Positions 48,065 to 56,971 of a stretch of DNA of 64,000 nucleotides are shown here, in pieces. Position 1 is the stretch's first letter. Every line of letters begins with the position of its first letter. The notes beneath the pieces are model-generated. The model made no database searches. It was not told where the DNA came from and was given only the letters and a program-made list of their open reading frames with translations. The DNA is from Regnicoccus frigidus (GTDB lineage Bacteria; Cyanobacteriota; Cyanobacteriia; PCC-6307; Cyanobiaceae): positions 1 to 64,000 of the forward strand of contig JAOANE010000039.1 of the NCBI GenBank assembly GCA_025194985.1. Direction: 5' to 3'. The position numbers and the translations under genes were made by a program.

Positions 48065-49783
48065 TCAGCTGGAGACCGCGATCTCGCTCAGCGGCTGGTT
48101 GGTCCTTTCGCTGACAGGACTTTCGCTGGCGTTGCTCTCGCTGGCCGTGCTCGCAGGAGAAACGCCGAACTCGGAGCCGTTGGCGGGCAGGCGGCGCTGG
48201 GCGGCTTCGATCAGACCCCGGAACAGTGGGTGGGGGCGGCCGGGCCTGGAGAGGAATTCCGGATGGAACTGGCAGGCTGTGAAGAACGGATGCCCGTCGA
48301 GTTCGATCAGTTCGACCAAGCGGCCATCCGGCGAGCTGCCGCTGATCCGATAGCCCGAGTCGAGGAAGAGCTGGCGGTAGGCGTTATTGAATTCGTAGCG
48401 ATGGCGATGCCGCTCGTAGACCACTTCCTCGCCATAGAGGCGGGAGGCCAGGCTGCCCGGGGACAGGCGACAGGGGTAGACGCCCAGGCGCATGGTGCCG
48501 CCCAGGTCGACCACGTCCTGCTGCTCAGGCAGCAGGTGGATAACTGGATCAGGGGAGTCGGCATCGAGCTCGGCGCTGCTGGCGCCACTGAGACCAGCCT
48601 CGTGGCGGGCCCAGGCGATCACGGCGCACTGCATCCCCAGGCAGAGCCCCAGGAACGGAACCTGCTGCTCGCGCGCCCAGCGGATCGCCTGGATCTTGCC
48701 GTCCACGCCCCGGTGCCCGAAGCCGCCCGGCACCACCACCGCGTCCATGCCGTGGAGCAGGGCTTCTGCCCCTTCGATTTCGAGCTGCTCGGCGCAGATC
48801 CAGTGCAGGTCGAGGGAGGCATCCCGATCGATGCAGGCGTGACGCAGGGCCTCGACCACCGAGAGGTAGGCGTCGTTGAGCTGGACGTACTTGCCCACCA
48901 ACGCCACCTTCACCGCCGGGCCTGGGTTGCGCAGCTTGCGCACCAGATCCTCCCAGCCGGCCATGTCGCTGTCGCGGTCTTCGAGGTCGAGCACATGGAG
49001 CACCTCCCGACACAGGCCTTCTTTCTCGAGGGCGATCGGGACGGCGTAGATGCTGTCGGCATCACGGGCGGGGATCACGGCCGTGGCCGGAACGCCGCAG
49101 AAGCCGCCGATCTTGGCCTTGAGCTCTTCGCTGATCGGCCGGTCACAGCGCGACACCAGCAGATCGGGTTGGATGCCGATCGAGCGCAGTTCCTTCACCG
49201 AGTGCTGGGTGGGCTTGGTCTTGATCTCACCGGAGGTGCCGATGTAAGGCAGCAGGGTGACGTGCACATAGGCCAGATCGCGGCGGCCCACATCGCCACG
49301 GAATTCACGGATTGCTTCCAGGAATGGCAGCGATTCGATGTCGCCCACCGTGCCGCCGATCTCGGTGATCACCACGTCAACCCCACTGTCGGCGGCCACC
49401 CGGTGGATGCGCTCGCGGATCTCGCGGGTGATGTGGGGGATCACCTGGACCGTGCCGCCGTTGTAATCACCGCGGCGTTCCTTGTTGATCACCGCCTGGT
49501 AGATCGAGCCGGTGGTCACGCTGTTGAGGCGTGACATGGCGGTGTCGGTGAAGCGCTCGTAGTGGCCCAGGTCGAGGTCGGTCTCCGCGCCGTCCTGGGT
49601 GACGAACACCTCACCGTGCTGGTAGGGGCTCATGGTGCCCGGATCCACGTTGAGGTACGGATCGAGCTTGAGGATCGAAACGCTGTAGCCGCGCGATTTC
49701 AGCAACCGTCCCAGGCTCGCCGCCACGATGCCCTTGCCGATGCTCGACACCACCCCGCCGGTCACGAACACAAACTTGGTCAT
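48065..49783 (-). CDS. pyrG: CTP synthase
   Basis: A 572-residue enzyme. The N-terminal amidoligase domain has MTKFVFVTGGVVSSIGKGIV, LKLDPYLNVDPGTMSPYQHG and TEIGGTVGDIESLPFLEAIR. The class I glutaminase domain has FLGLCLGMQCAVIAWARHEA with the nucleophile cysteine and HPFFTACQFHPEFLSRPGRP. It converts UTP and glutamine to CTP. A Ser/Glu-rich C-terminal extension of about 35 residues is not part of the core. queE follows closely. Confidence 0.96.
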   Translation of the reverse strand: MTKFVFVTGGVVSSIGKGIVAASLGRLLKSRGYSVSILKLDPYLNVDPGTMSPYQHGEVFVTQDGAETDLDLGHYERFTDTAMSRLNSVTTGSIYQAVINKERRGDYNGGTVQVIPHITREIRERIHRVAADSGVDVVITEIGGTVGDIESLPFLEAIREFRGDVGRRDLAYVHVTLLPYIGTSGEIKTKPTQHSVKELRSIGIQPDLLVSRCDRPISEELKAKIGGFCGVPATAVIPARDADSIYAVPIALEKEGLCREVLHVLDLEDRDSDMAGWEDLVRKLRNPGPAVKVALVGKYVQLNDAYLSVVEALRHACIDRDASLDLHWICAEQLEIEGAEALLHGMDAVVVPGGFGHRGVDGKIQAIRWAREQQVPFLGLCLGMQCAVIAWARHEAGLSGASSAELDADSPDPVIHLLPEQQDVVDLGGTMRLGVYPCRLSPGSLASRLYGEEVVYERHRHRYEFNNAYRQLFLDSGYRISGSSPDGRLVELIELDGHPFFTACQFHPEFLSRPGRPHPLFRGLIEAAQRRLPANGSEFGVSPASTASESNASESPVSERTNQPLSEIAVSS

Positions 49784-49879
49784 GAACCCCCAGGGCGATC
49801 GCCAACTTTAACGACCTCCAACCCAAAGGCTCCTTCAACTCAAGGGCTCCCTTCCCCTCCCCTGCTGCCCCACCCAGCC

Positions 49880-49955
49880 GAATCACCTGGGCCTGGCGTA
49901 GGCCCGTGTTGCCCGCGCAGCGGGCGTAACGACCGAAGCCAGGCCCAGGTGATTC
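49880..49955 (-). terminator. Long perfect inverted repeat at the 3' end of dps
   Basis: GAATCACCTGGGCCTGGC (49880-49897) pairs perfectly over 18 bases with GCCAGGCCCAGGTGATTC (49938-49955). The 40-base loop contains a further GCCCGC/GCGGGC hairpin. The right arm reaches the second base of the dps stop codon. No T-run follows. It may end the dps transcript or be a palindromic inserted element. Confidence 0.6.
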
Positions 49956-50478
49956 AAGCCTCGAGCAGGCTGCGCAGCATCCAGGCGGTTTTTTCGTGGA
50001 TCTGCAGCCGCTGGGTGAGCAGGTCGGCGGTGGGTTCATCGCTGGCGGCCTCCACCGAGGCGAAGACGCTGCGGGCCGTACGAGCCACGGCTTCGTGGCC
50101 GAGCACCAGCTCCCGCACCATCTCCATGGCGTTGAGCTCCCCTTCGGTCTCACTGATCGAGGAGAGGGCGGCGAAGTGGGAGCCGCCGAACGGGGCAGGA
50201 CAACCCAGGGCCCGGATGCGCTCGGCGATCTCATCGAGCGCCGTCCAGATCTCGGTGTACTGCTCCATGAACATCAGATGCAGGCTGTTGAACATCGGAC
50301 CGGTGACGTTCCAGTGGAAGCCATGGGTCTTGCCGTAGAGCACGTAGCTGTCAGCCAGGAGGCGGCTGAGCCCTGCGGCGATCTGTTCGCGCTCCTCGCT
50401 GGACATGCCGATGTCGATCGGTGGGGCGCTGGCCTGGCTGGAAGTGCTGGCCTGGCTGGAAGTGGCAGTGGCAGTCAT
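49954..50478 (-). CDS. dps: Dps-family ferritin-like DNA-protection protein
   Basis: A 174-residue protein. A Thr/Ser/Gln-rich N terminus with a duplicated SSQAS segment (residues 7-18) precedes the four-helix Dps fold. The inter-subunit ferroxidase residues are in KTHGFHWNVTGPMFNSLHLM (His) and MEQYTEIWTALDEIAERIRAL (Asp and Glu). It forms a 12-mer that stores iron and detoxifies peroxide. An unusually long inverted repeat overlaps its stop codon. Confidence 0.93.
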   Translation of the reverse strand: MTATATSSQASTSSQASAPPIDIGMSSEEREQIAAGLSRLLADSYVLYGKTHGFHWNVTGPMFNSLHLMFMEQYTEIWTALDEIAERIRALGCPAPFGGSHFAALSSISETEGELNAMEMVRELVLGHEAVARTARSVFASVEAASDEPTADLLTQRLQIHEKTAWMLRSLLEA

Positions 50479-50562
50479 GGTGTTGTTCTGGGTTGCGTTG
50501 TTATGAGGCCATTTTAGTTGGCCTACAGGACTGAAATCCCTGATATTCCTGGAGTTCTGGGG

Positions 50563-52401
50563 TCAATCGGCGTCGCTCCAGGTGCTGGCCACGTGCAGAT
50601 CCCTGAGTTGCTGGGCGGCCACATCGGCTGGGGCCTGGGTGAGCAGGCAGCGGGCCTGCTGGGTTTTTGGGAAGGCGATCGTGTCGCGGATCGACTCCTC
50701 ACCGGCCAGCAGCATCACCATCCGATCGAGGCCGAAGGCGATGCCGCCGTGGGGCGGGGCACCCAGATCAAGGGCCTCCAGCAGGAAGCCGAACTGGCGT
50801 TCCGCTTCTTCCTGGGGCAGGCCGATCGTCTGCAGCACCTGGCGCTGCAGGGCCGAATCATGGATGCGCAGGGAGCCGCCGCCCAGCTCCAGGCCGTTGA
50901 GCACCAGGTCGTAGGCCTGGGCTCGGGCGCTTGGCAAGGCCGCAGCCCAGCTGGCCGGATCACTGCCGAGGTCAGCGGGGTTGGGGGCGCAAAAGGGATG
51001 GTGCAGGGCCTCCAGCCGGTTCTCCTCGCTGTTGAAGCCGAACATCGGGAAGTCGACCACCCAGAGGAAGTTCCAGGCCTCGTTGCTGGCCTCGGCTGGA
51101 ACCAGGCCCAACTCCCGGGCCAGGTACTGACGCACCCGGTCAAGGGCCTTGTTCACCGTGGCGGTGTCGCCGGCGCCGAACAGCAGCAGGGTGCCGGGCG
51201 TGGCGCCGCTGCGCTCCAGCAGCTCGGCCATCTGCGCCTTGGTGAAGCCATCTTTGATCGCTCCGATCGTGTTGATCCCGACCAGGTTGCCGCCGACATC
51301 AAAGGAGGTTTCAGGGTCCACCCCCTCAATGACGCGGATGAAAGCCAGGCCAGCCGCTCCCGCCGCCTGGGCTTCGCTGAACACATCCCCGCCGGGTTTG
51401 ATGCGCACGTTGCTGAGTGCCTCATTGCCGCCGGGGATGGCGATGCACTTCACGGCCCCACCGGCCGCCACGGCGCCGGAGAACACCTTGAAGCCGGAGT
51501 GCGTGGCAATGTCGCTCACATCCACCAGCTCCAGGCCGTAGCGGGTGTCGGGGCGGTCGGTGCCGTAGCGATCCATCGCCTCCTGCCAGGTGAGGCGGGG
51601 GAAGGGCAGCGGCAGCTCGATTCCCTTCGCTGTCTTCCAGATCGCGGCGATCAGGCGTTCGTTGAGGTCAAGGATCTCCTCCTGCTCCAGAAAGCTCACC
51701 TCGATGTCGAGCTGGGTGAACTCCGGCTGGCGATCGGCGCGCAGGTCTTCGTCGCGGAAGCAGCGCGCCACCTGGTAGTAGCGCTCCAGTCCGCCCACCA
51801 TCAGCAGCTGCTTGAACAGTTGGGGTGACTGGGGCAGGGCGAACCACTCGCCGCCGCAGACCCGGCTGGGTACCAGGTAATCGCGGGCGCCCTCGGGGGT
51901 GGAGCGGGTGAGGATCGGAGTTTCCACCTCGATGAAGCCTTCGCCTTCCAGGAAGGTCCGGGCGGCCCGGATCGTGCTGTGCCGCAGCCGCAGGTTGCGG
52001 GCCATGCGCTCGCGGCGCAGGTCGAGATAGCGATGGCGCAGCCGCAGTTCCTCGCGCACGTTGCCGTCGTCGTGAACGGAGACGGCGAAGGGCAGCGTTT
52101 TTTTGATGGCATTGAGAACGGTGAGTTGGCTGGCGATCACCTCCACCGCACCGGTGGCCAGCCGTTCGTTGAGCGACTCTTCTGGCCGAAGCTGCACCCG
52201 TCCCACCACCTGCAGCACCGTTTCATTGCGCAGGTTGCCGGCGAGCTCGGGATCCACCGTGATCTGGATGGTGCCACTGCGATCACGCAGATCCAGAAAG
52301 ATCAGGCCGCCATGGTCGCGGCGCCGGTCCACCCAGCCGCAGAGCTGAACGGTCTGATCGACGGCATCACGACGCAGATCGCCGCATCCGTGACTGCGCA
52401 T
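50563..52401 (-). CDS. aspS: Aspartyl-tRNA synthetase
   Basis: A 612-residue bacterial-type AspRS. The N-terminal OB fold begins MRSHGCGDLRRDAVDQTVQL with VDRRRDHGGLIFLDLRDRSG. Class II motif 2 is ARCFRDEDLRADRQPEFTQL, the GAD insertion domain lies about 290-430, and motif 3 is GIAFGLDRMVMLL. The last segment RDTIAFPKTQQARCLLTQAP is usual. It charges tRNA-Asp. Confidence 0.96.
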   Translation of the reverse strand: MRSHGCGDLRRDAVDQTVQLCGWVDRRRDHGGLIFLDLRDRSGTIQITVDPELAGNLRNETVLQVVGRVQLRPEESLNERLATGAVEVIASQLTVLNAIKKTLPFAVSVHDDGNVREELRLRHRYLDLRRERMARNLRLRHSTIRAARTFLEGEGFIEVETPILTRSTPEGARDYLVPSRVCGGEWFALPQSPQLFKQLLMVGGLERYYQVARCFRDEDLRADRQPEFTQLDIEVSFLEQEEILDLNERLIAAIWKTAKGIELPLPFPRLTWQEAMDRYGTDRPDTRYGLELVDVSDIATHSGFKVFSGAVAAGGAVKCIAIPGGNEALSNVRIKPGGDVFSEAQAAGAAGLAFIRVIEGVDPETSFDVGGNLVGINTIGAIKDGFTKAQMAELLERSGATPGTLLLFGAGDTATVNKALDRVRQYLARELGLVPAEASNEAWNFLWVVDFPMFGFNSEENRLEALHHPFCAPNPADLGSDPASWAAALPSARAQAYDLVLNGLELGGGSLRIHDSALQRQVLQTIGLPQEEAERQFGFLLEALDLGAPPHGGIAFGLDRMVMLLAGEESIRDTIAFPKTQQARCLLTQAPADVAAQQLRDLHVASTWSDAD

Positions 52402-52458
52402 CGGGGAAGAGGAAAGGAATCTGCGAGTTTCCCATGGCAGCAGCCAAGGCCGGGTCCC

Positions 52459-53619
52459 CTACGGCCGCCGATAGAAAGGCCGCTTCACCACAAGCGCCGG
52501 TTGGGGCTGGCCGCGAATCTCCACCTGCAGTTCGGTGCCGAGCTTGGCCGCCTCGGCTGGCACGCTGGCCAGGGCGATGGCTTCGCCAAGCGTCGGTGAC
52601 CAGGTACCGCTGGTGATCTCGCCCACCACGGCTCCACCCAGGAGCACCGGATAGCCATGGCGGGCGATCGCCCGGCCCTGGAGCTTGAGCCCCACCAGCC
52701 GCCGGCTCACCCCTTCGGCTGTCTGGCGCTCCAGGGCCGCCCGGCCGATGAAATCAGCCGGCATCTCCAGGTGAACCAGCCAGCCCAGCGAGGCTTCCAG
52801 GGGGGTGGTGGTGGCGTCCATGTCCTGGCCGTAGAGGTGCATGGCGGCCTCCAGGCGCAGGGTGTCGCGGGCGCCAAGGCCGCAGGGGGGCACGCCGCTG
52901 CTCAGCAGTTGTTGCCAGAGGGCCTGGCCGGCCGAGCGCTCCAGCAGCAGTTCGAAGCCGTCCTCGCCGGTGTAGCCGGTGCGGGCCACGAACACGGCTG
53001 CCCCCGCCGCCGCGCCGCTGGCGCTGCCGGCGAGCCGCAGGCTGCGGTGCCCGAAGCGGGGCAGGCCTGCGAGGCTTTCGCCCACCAAGGCCTCCAGCAG
53101 GGCCGCGGCCTCGGGGCCCTGCAGGGCGAGCAGCACCCCTTGCCCCTTGCGATCGCTGATCTGCACATCCTCTGTTTCCAGCTGAGCGCGCAGCCAGGCG
53201 GTGTCGGCTGCGGCGCAGGCGGCATTGATCACCACCAGCAGGGTGTCGACGGGGCCTGCGGGTCCATCAGGCCGGCCCTGGTCGTAGATGATCAGGTCAT
53301 CGCGGATGCCGCCCGCCTCGTTGAGCAGCACGGTGTAGAGCGCTTCGCCGGGGCCGATGCGATCGAGGTCCGTGGGTACGAGCCGTTGCAGGGCGCTCTT
53401 CACCCCATCGCCTTGGAGGGTGAGCACACCCATGTGGGAGATGTCGAAGACGCCGCAGCGCTCGCGCACGGCCCGATGTTCTTCGACCAGCCCCTTGTAT
53501 TGCACTGCCATCTGCCAGCCCTCAAACGGCACCATCCGCCCCCCGGCGGCCTTGCAGAGTTCGGCCAGGGGGGTGAGTTGGAGCGGATCGGCGGCAGCGC
53601 CAACGGGATCACCTGCCAT
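52459..53619 (-). CDS. gcvT: Glycine cleavage system T protein (aminomethyltransferase)
   Basis: A 386-residue GcvT from the ATG at 53619. It has LTPLAELCKAAGGRMVPFEG, VFDISHMGVLTLQGDGVKSA, IYDQGRPDGPAGPVDTLLVV, ARTGYTGEDGFELLLERSAG, LGARDTLRLEAAMHLYGQDM and EITSGTWSPTLGEAIALASV. It transfers the methylene group of glycine to tetrahydrofolate, important in photorespiration. It lies 57 bases from aspS in the same direction. No glycine riboswitch was recognised upstream. Confidence 0.95.
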   Translation of the reverse strand: MAGDPVGAAADPLQLTPLAELCKAAGGRMVPFEGWQMAVQYKGLVEEHRAVRERCGVFDISHMGVLTLQGDGVKSALQRLVPTDLDRIGPGEALYTVLLNEAGGIRDDLIIYDQGRPDGPAGPVDTLLVVINAACAAADTAWLRAQLETEDVQISDRKGQGVLLALQGPEAAALLEALVGESLAGLPRFGHRSLRLAGSASGAAAGAAVFVARTGYTGEDGFELLLERSAGQALWQQLLSSGVPPCGLGARDTLRLEAAMHLYGQDMDATTTPLEASLGWLVHLEMPADFIGRAALERQTAEGVSRRLVGLKLQGRAIARHGYPVLLGGAVVGEITSGTWSPTLGEAIALASVPAEAAKLGTELQVEIRGQPQPALVVKRPFYRRP

Positions 53620-53756
53620 GGCTGAATGGTTGCCGAAACGTTGTCTCGATCCTATGGAGTGGCGTTTCAAACCCGAAGACTTCCGGGAGGTTCGGTTCTA
53701 CGCCTGTTTGCAGCCCATTGAAATCAGTACCTTATGGACCTTGGATTAAGTCGATC

Positions 53757-54020
53757 ATGGGCCAGCGCCCCAACTGTCGCAGTTGTCGTCACTGCATCGC
53801 TCCTTTGGGTGGTGAGCCTGGCTGGTGTCAGTTGCGACGGCTGGCGATCCATTCGGAATTGAGTGGGGACCTCTGGTGTCACCACTGGACGGCGCGCTCC
53901 GGGCGCCCGTCCGTCGAGCCCGTTCTGGCTCAGCCAATCAGCTTCCAGCCCTATGGCCATCGCCAGCTTTCCCTGGTTGGATTGCTGGAGCCTGTCTCAC
54001 AGGAGCCTGTCTCTGTTTAG
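53757..54020 (+). CDS. Small cysteine-rich protein
   Basis: An 87-residue protein beginning MGQRPNCRSCRHCIAPLGGE. The CRSCRHC and later GWCQLRRLAIHSEL and WCHHW segments resemble a small zinc-binding or iron-sulfur domain in the first 50 residues. The rest (PVEPVLAQPISF to the end) is probably unstructured. A similar short Cys-rich sequence occurs in picocyanobacteria as far as I recall, without assigned function. There is no clear operon partner. Confidence 0.5.
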   Translation: MGQRPNCRSCRHCIAPLGGEPGWCQLRRLAIHSELSGDLWCHHWTARSGRPSVEPVLAQPISFQPYGHRQLSLVGLLEPVSQEPVSV

Positions 54021-54172
54021 GAATGCCTGAAACGCGATTTACTGAACTAGAATCAGCGACTGCTTAGCGGCTGTCAGTGACAAGGCGAAGGGCCAGCTTG
54101 GATGATCTCCCGGCCTCTGGCCCCTTGTTTTGCCAGGCAGCCCTCCCCCAAACCCTGTAAGGAGGTAGATGG

Positions 54173-54568
54173 TTGGTCACACTTTCCCCGGGAAGGCCGG
54201 TTGAACTGATGGCCTGTCAGTTGGATGGTGAAACGTTCACCCTGCCGACAGGAACCCGCATTTTTGGTCATGGCGAACCAGCCAATGCCATTTATGCCGT
54301 GCGCAAAGGAATCGTCGAAATCATCGACCAGGCTGGCGACCGGCTCTGCTACAGGCCAGGGGAACTGTTCAGCTATCTCGACATCGTCTGGCGTGGGGGC
54401 TATTTCCGCCATGAGGCGATCGCCCGCACTCCCGTCGAACTGGTGAAGCTCGGCCGGCTCAGTTTTCTGAACCTGCTGCACAACCATCCCACCCTCGCGA
54501 TTGACCTGATCGGCCAGCAGCACGAGCGCCTGCGCGAACAACGGGCCAGCGGCTCTTACTGTTACTGA
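54173..54568 (+). CDS. Cyclic-nucleotide-binding-fold protein without HTH domain
   Basis: A 131-residue protein starting at a TTG at 54173, with AGGAGG about seven bases upstream. It has the cupin-like cNMP-binding beta-barrel of Crp/Fnr proteins: FTLPTGTRIFGHGEPANAIY, AVRKGIVEIIDQAGDRLCYR, PGELFSYLDI and TPVELVKLGRLSFLNLLHNH. It ends after the helix HPTLAIDLIGQQHERLREQR, where the Crp HTH would start. Short sensor proteins of this type occur in marine picocyanobacteria. It overlaps the convergent ureohydrolase gene by seven bases. Confidence 0.75.
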   Translation: MVTLSPGRPVELMACQLDGETFTLPTGTRIFGHGEPANAIYAVRKGIVEIIDQAGDRLCYRPGELFSYLDIVWRGGYFRHEAIARTPVELVKLGRLSFLNLLHNHPTLAIDLIGQQHERLREQRASGSYCY

Positions 54569-55557
54569 GCGGGGCGACCGAGCAAGAGCAGCAGGCTGCG
54601 AACCACTTTCGCCGCCAGAACGGCGCTGTTGCCGCCGGGGTCGAGCAGGGGTGAGAGCTCCACCACATCCGCGCCCACCAGGCGGTGGTGGCGGAGTTCG
54701 TCCACCAGCCCGCTGAAGTGGCCCCAGAGAAAGCCGCCGGGTTCTGGTGTGCCGGTGCCCGGCAGAACGGAAGGGTCGAACCAGTCGAGATCCACGGTTA
54801 GGTAAAGCGGTCTGCCGCGCAGGGGCGCCAGGGCTGCCACCAGGTCGGCCTGCAGACGCTCGGGCTGCAGAGAGAGGCCGGGGCCGGTGCCCACCAGGCG
54901 GCCGCTGTGCCTGAGTTCGGCGAATTCCGCGCGCGTGCCGCTGCGGATGGCGATCTGCAGCAGCTGGCCACTGGGGAGCACCTCCAGGCAACGGCGCATG
55001 GCGCAGGCGTGGCTGTGGCTTGAGCCGAGCCAGCTGTGGCGCAGGTCGGCGTGGGCATCGAGTTGCACCAGCACCAGATCCGGGTGGCGGGCGGCGACTG
55101 CCCCGACCGCGCCGCTGCTGATCGAGTGCTCGCCGCCCAGCATCAGGGGCTTCAGCCCCAGGGCCAGCACCGCCTCGGTGGCCTGGCCCACGGCGGCCAC
55201 CACTGGCTCCGGGGCGCCAAAGGGAATCGCCACCGCGCCCAGATCGGCGAAGGCCAGGTCCTCAAGATCCAGATCGAGCTGGGGGCAATAGGTTTCCAGC
55301 CCACTGCTCACCTCCCGGATCGCCGCTGGCCCGAAGCGGGTGCCGGGACGGAACGAGGTGGTGCCGTCATAGGGGACACCGAATAGCCCCACCTGGCAAC
55401 CGGCCGGATCGCGGCGGCCCGCCATGAACACCGCACCGTCCGTTTCAAAGAGGTCGCTGTCAATCAGGTCAGGGTCGAACTGGTTGATGTCGGGCAAGTC
55501 TGGGTTGAAACAGGTGATGGCCAACAAGTCTGGATCCTCAGCGGTGCTGCCCAGCAC
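54562..55557 (-). CDS. Ureohydrolase (arginase/agmatinase family)
   Basis: A 331-residue Mn2+ enzyme from a GTG at 55557, just behind the speE stop. The family motifs are VGLFGVPYDGTTSFRPGTRF, the metal ligands in MLGGEHSISSGAV (GGEHS), VLVQLDAHADLRHSW (DAHxDxR) and LTVDLDWFDPSVLPGTGTPE (DLDWFDP). Agmatinase is suggested by sequence style and neighbouring speE, but arginase or guanidine hydrolase cannot be excluded. The N-terminal extension of about 45 residues is acidic. Confidence 0.85.
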   Translation of the reverse strand: MLGSTAEDPDLLAITCFNPDLPDINQFDPDLIDSDLFETDGAVFMAGRRDPAGCQVGLFGVPYDGTTSFRPGTRFGPAAIREVSSGLETYCPQLDLDLEDLAFADLGAVAIPFGAPEPVVAAVGQATEAVLALGLKPLMLGGEHSISSGAVGAVAARHPDLVLVQLDAHADLRHSWLGSSHSHACAMRRCLEVLPSGQLLQIAIRSGTRAEFAELRHSGRLVGTGPGLSLQPERLQADLVAALAPLRGRPLYLTVDLDWFDPSVLPGTGTPEPGGFLWGHFSGLVDELRHHRLVGADVVELSPLLDPGGNSAVLAAKVVRSLLLLLGRPAQ

Positions 55558-55558
55558 G

Positions 55559-56410
55559 TCAGCCAGCGAGGGCCCTCTCGATTCCGGCCGGAACCGCCTC
55601 GAAGGCGCCGCGCTGCCAGCGGGGGCTCCAGATCTCGCAGCCCTCGGCGACGGACGCGGCGCGGGCGGCATCCGGCTGCCGGTAACGGGGGCCGTCGCTG
55701 GCGGCGAAGGTCCAGCTCCACCAGCCGCTTGGGTACATCGGCACCCAGCCGTAGAGGGGATCGGCGTGGCGGAACACTTCGCGCAGCAGCCGCACCGTTT
55801 CGAGGTGCACCGAGCGGAAGGCCTCGGGCGATTCGCTCTGGGTGGCGAAGACGCCGCCGGGCCTGAGGATGCGGCGGCAGTGCTGGAAGAAGGCGCGGTT
55901 GAACAGGCCCTCGGCCGGGCCGGCGGGGTCGGAACCGTCGACGATCACCACGTCGTAACTGGCGTCAGCGGCGGCGGCGACCCAGGCAATGCCGTCGCCC
56001 ACGGTGAGCTGCAAACGGGGATCGCTCCAGCAGCCGGCCCCGAGACTGGGCAGGTGCTCCTGGCTCCAGGCCACCACCTGGCCATCGATCTCCACCAGGT
56101 CGAGCTGCTGCACGCCGGGGTGGCGCAGGCACTCGCGGGCGGTGCCGCCGTCGCCGCCACCGATCACCAGCACCCGCTCGATGGCCGCGGCGCCGCAGAG
56201 GGCGGGATGCACGAGGGGCTCGTGGTAGTGCCGCTCCTGGCGCTCGGCCGTCATCCAACAACCGTCGAGCAGCAGCCCCTTGCCGTAGCGCTCGCTCTCG
56301 ATGATCGTGACGCGCTGGTAAGGCGAGCTGGTCTCGGCGATCACCCGGCCAGCCAGGCCGTAGCGCACACCGTCGTAGACCTCATCGATCCAGCCGGGGG
56401 AGGGGTCCAT
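55559..56410 (-). CDS. speE: Spermidine synthase
   Basis: A 283-residue aminopropyltransferase from the ATG at 56410. It has GWIDEVYDGVRYGLAGRVIA, ESERYGKGLLLDGCWMTAER, QERHYHEPLVHPAL, the SAM-like VLVIGGGDGGTARECLRHPG, IDGQVVAWSQEHLPSL and VIVDGSDPAGPAEGLFNRAF. It transfers aminopropyl from decarboxylated SAM to putrescine or a similar acceptor. Its stop is just before the ureohydrolase start, so the two form an operon of polyamine genes. Confidence 0.94.
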   Translation of the reverse strand: MDPSPGWIDEVYDGVRYGLAGRVIAETSSPYQRVTIIESERYGKGLLLDGCWMTAERQERHYHEPLVHPALCGAAAIERVLVIGGGDGGTARECLRHPGVQQLDLVEIDGQVVAWSQEHLPSLGAGCWSDPRLQLTVGDGIAWVAAAADASYDVVIVDGSDPAGPAEGLFNRAFFQHCRRILRPGGVFATQSESPEAFRSVHLETVRLLREVFRHADPLYGWVPMYPSGWWSWTFAASDGPRYRQPDAARAASVAEGCEIWSPRWQRGAFEAVPAGIERALAG

Positions 56411-56499
56411 GGCGGCGGGGCGGGGTCGGATGGCTTGATCCGTACGCTTGCACAGAGGGCCGCACGTTGGGCGCCGCCTGTCCATGTCAGGCTCAATCC

Positions 56500-56952
56500 A
56501 TGGCCAGCGACCTGCCCGGCAGTGATCTGCGCGTGACGCCGGCGGTGCTGATCCCGGCGGCCGAGCTGCGCTGGCGTTTTTCGCGCTCCTCGGGCCCGGG
56601 TGGTCAGAACGTGAACACCACCGACTCGCGGGTGGAGCTGGTGTTTGATCTGGCGGCTTCGGCGGCGCTGCCGGCGCTGCTGCAGGCCCGGGCGTTGCGG
56701 CGGTTGGAGGCGCGCCTAGTGGAGGGGGCCGTGGTGGTGGCGGCCAGCGAGCACCGCTCCCAGTGGCAGAACCGGGTGGCGGCCCAGCGCCGTCTTGTGA
56801 TGCTGCTGCAGGAGGCCCTGCGGCCGCCGCCACCGCCGCGCCGCGCCACCCGGCCCAGCCGTGGCTCGGTGGAGCGGCGGCTCACGGCCAAGAAGCAGCG
56901 GGGCGCAATCAAGGCCCGGCGTGCCCAGCGGGGCGGTGGCAGTGATCTCTGA
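56500..56952 (+). CDS. arfB: Peptidyl-tRNA hydrolase-like ribosome rescue factor ArfB (YaeJ)
   Basis: A 150-residue protein from the ATG at 56500. The GGQ catalytic motif is in RFSRSSGPGGQNVNTTDSRV. The C-terminal tail is very basic (RLTAKKQRGAIKARRAQRGG), which inserts into the empty mRNA channel of stalled ribosomes. It hydrolyses peptidyl-tRNA on non-stop complexes. It is divergent from speE. Confidence 0.9.
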   Translation: MASDLPGSDLRVTPAVLIPAAELRWRFSRSSGPGGQNVNTTDSRVELVFDLAASAALPALLQARALRRLEARLVEGAVVVAASEHRSQWQNRVAAQRRLVMLLQEALRPPPPPRRATRPSRGSVERRLTAKKQRGAIKARRAQRGGGSDL

Positions 56953-56971
56953 GCTTGATCTCTGAGCCGGC

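Noticed and set aside
47798..49534. A 578-codon open frame on the plus strand
   Set aside because: It is antisense to pyrG and queE, whose motifs are unambiguous. The frame has no recognisable protein features.
53620..53756. A glycine riboswitch upstream of gcvT
   Set aside because: The region lacks the conserved glycine aptamer core and shows no paired tandem structure by eye.
54169..54204. An ATG start directly after AGGAGG before the cNMP-fold gene
   Set aside because: The frame from the ATG at 54169 ends after eleven codons. The TTG at 54173 opens the frame with the conserved fold.
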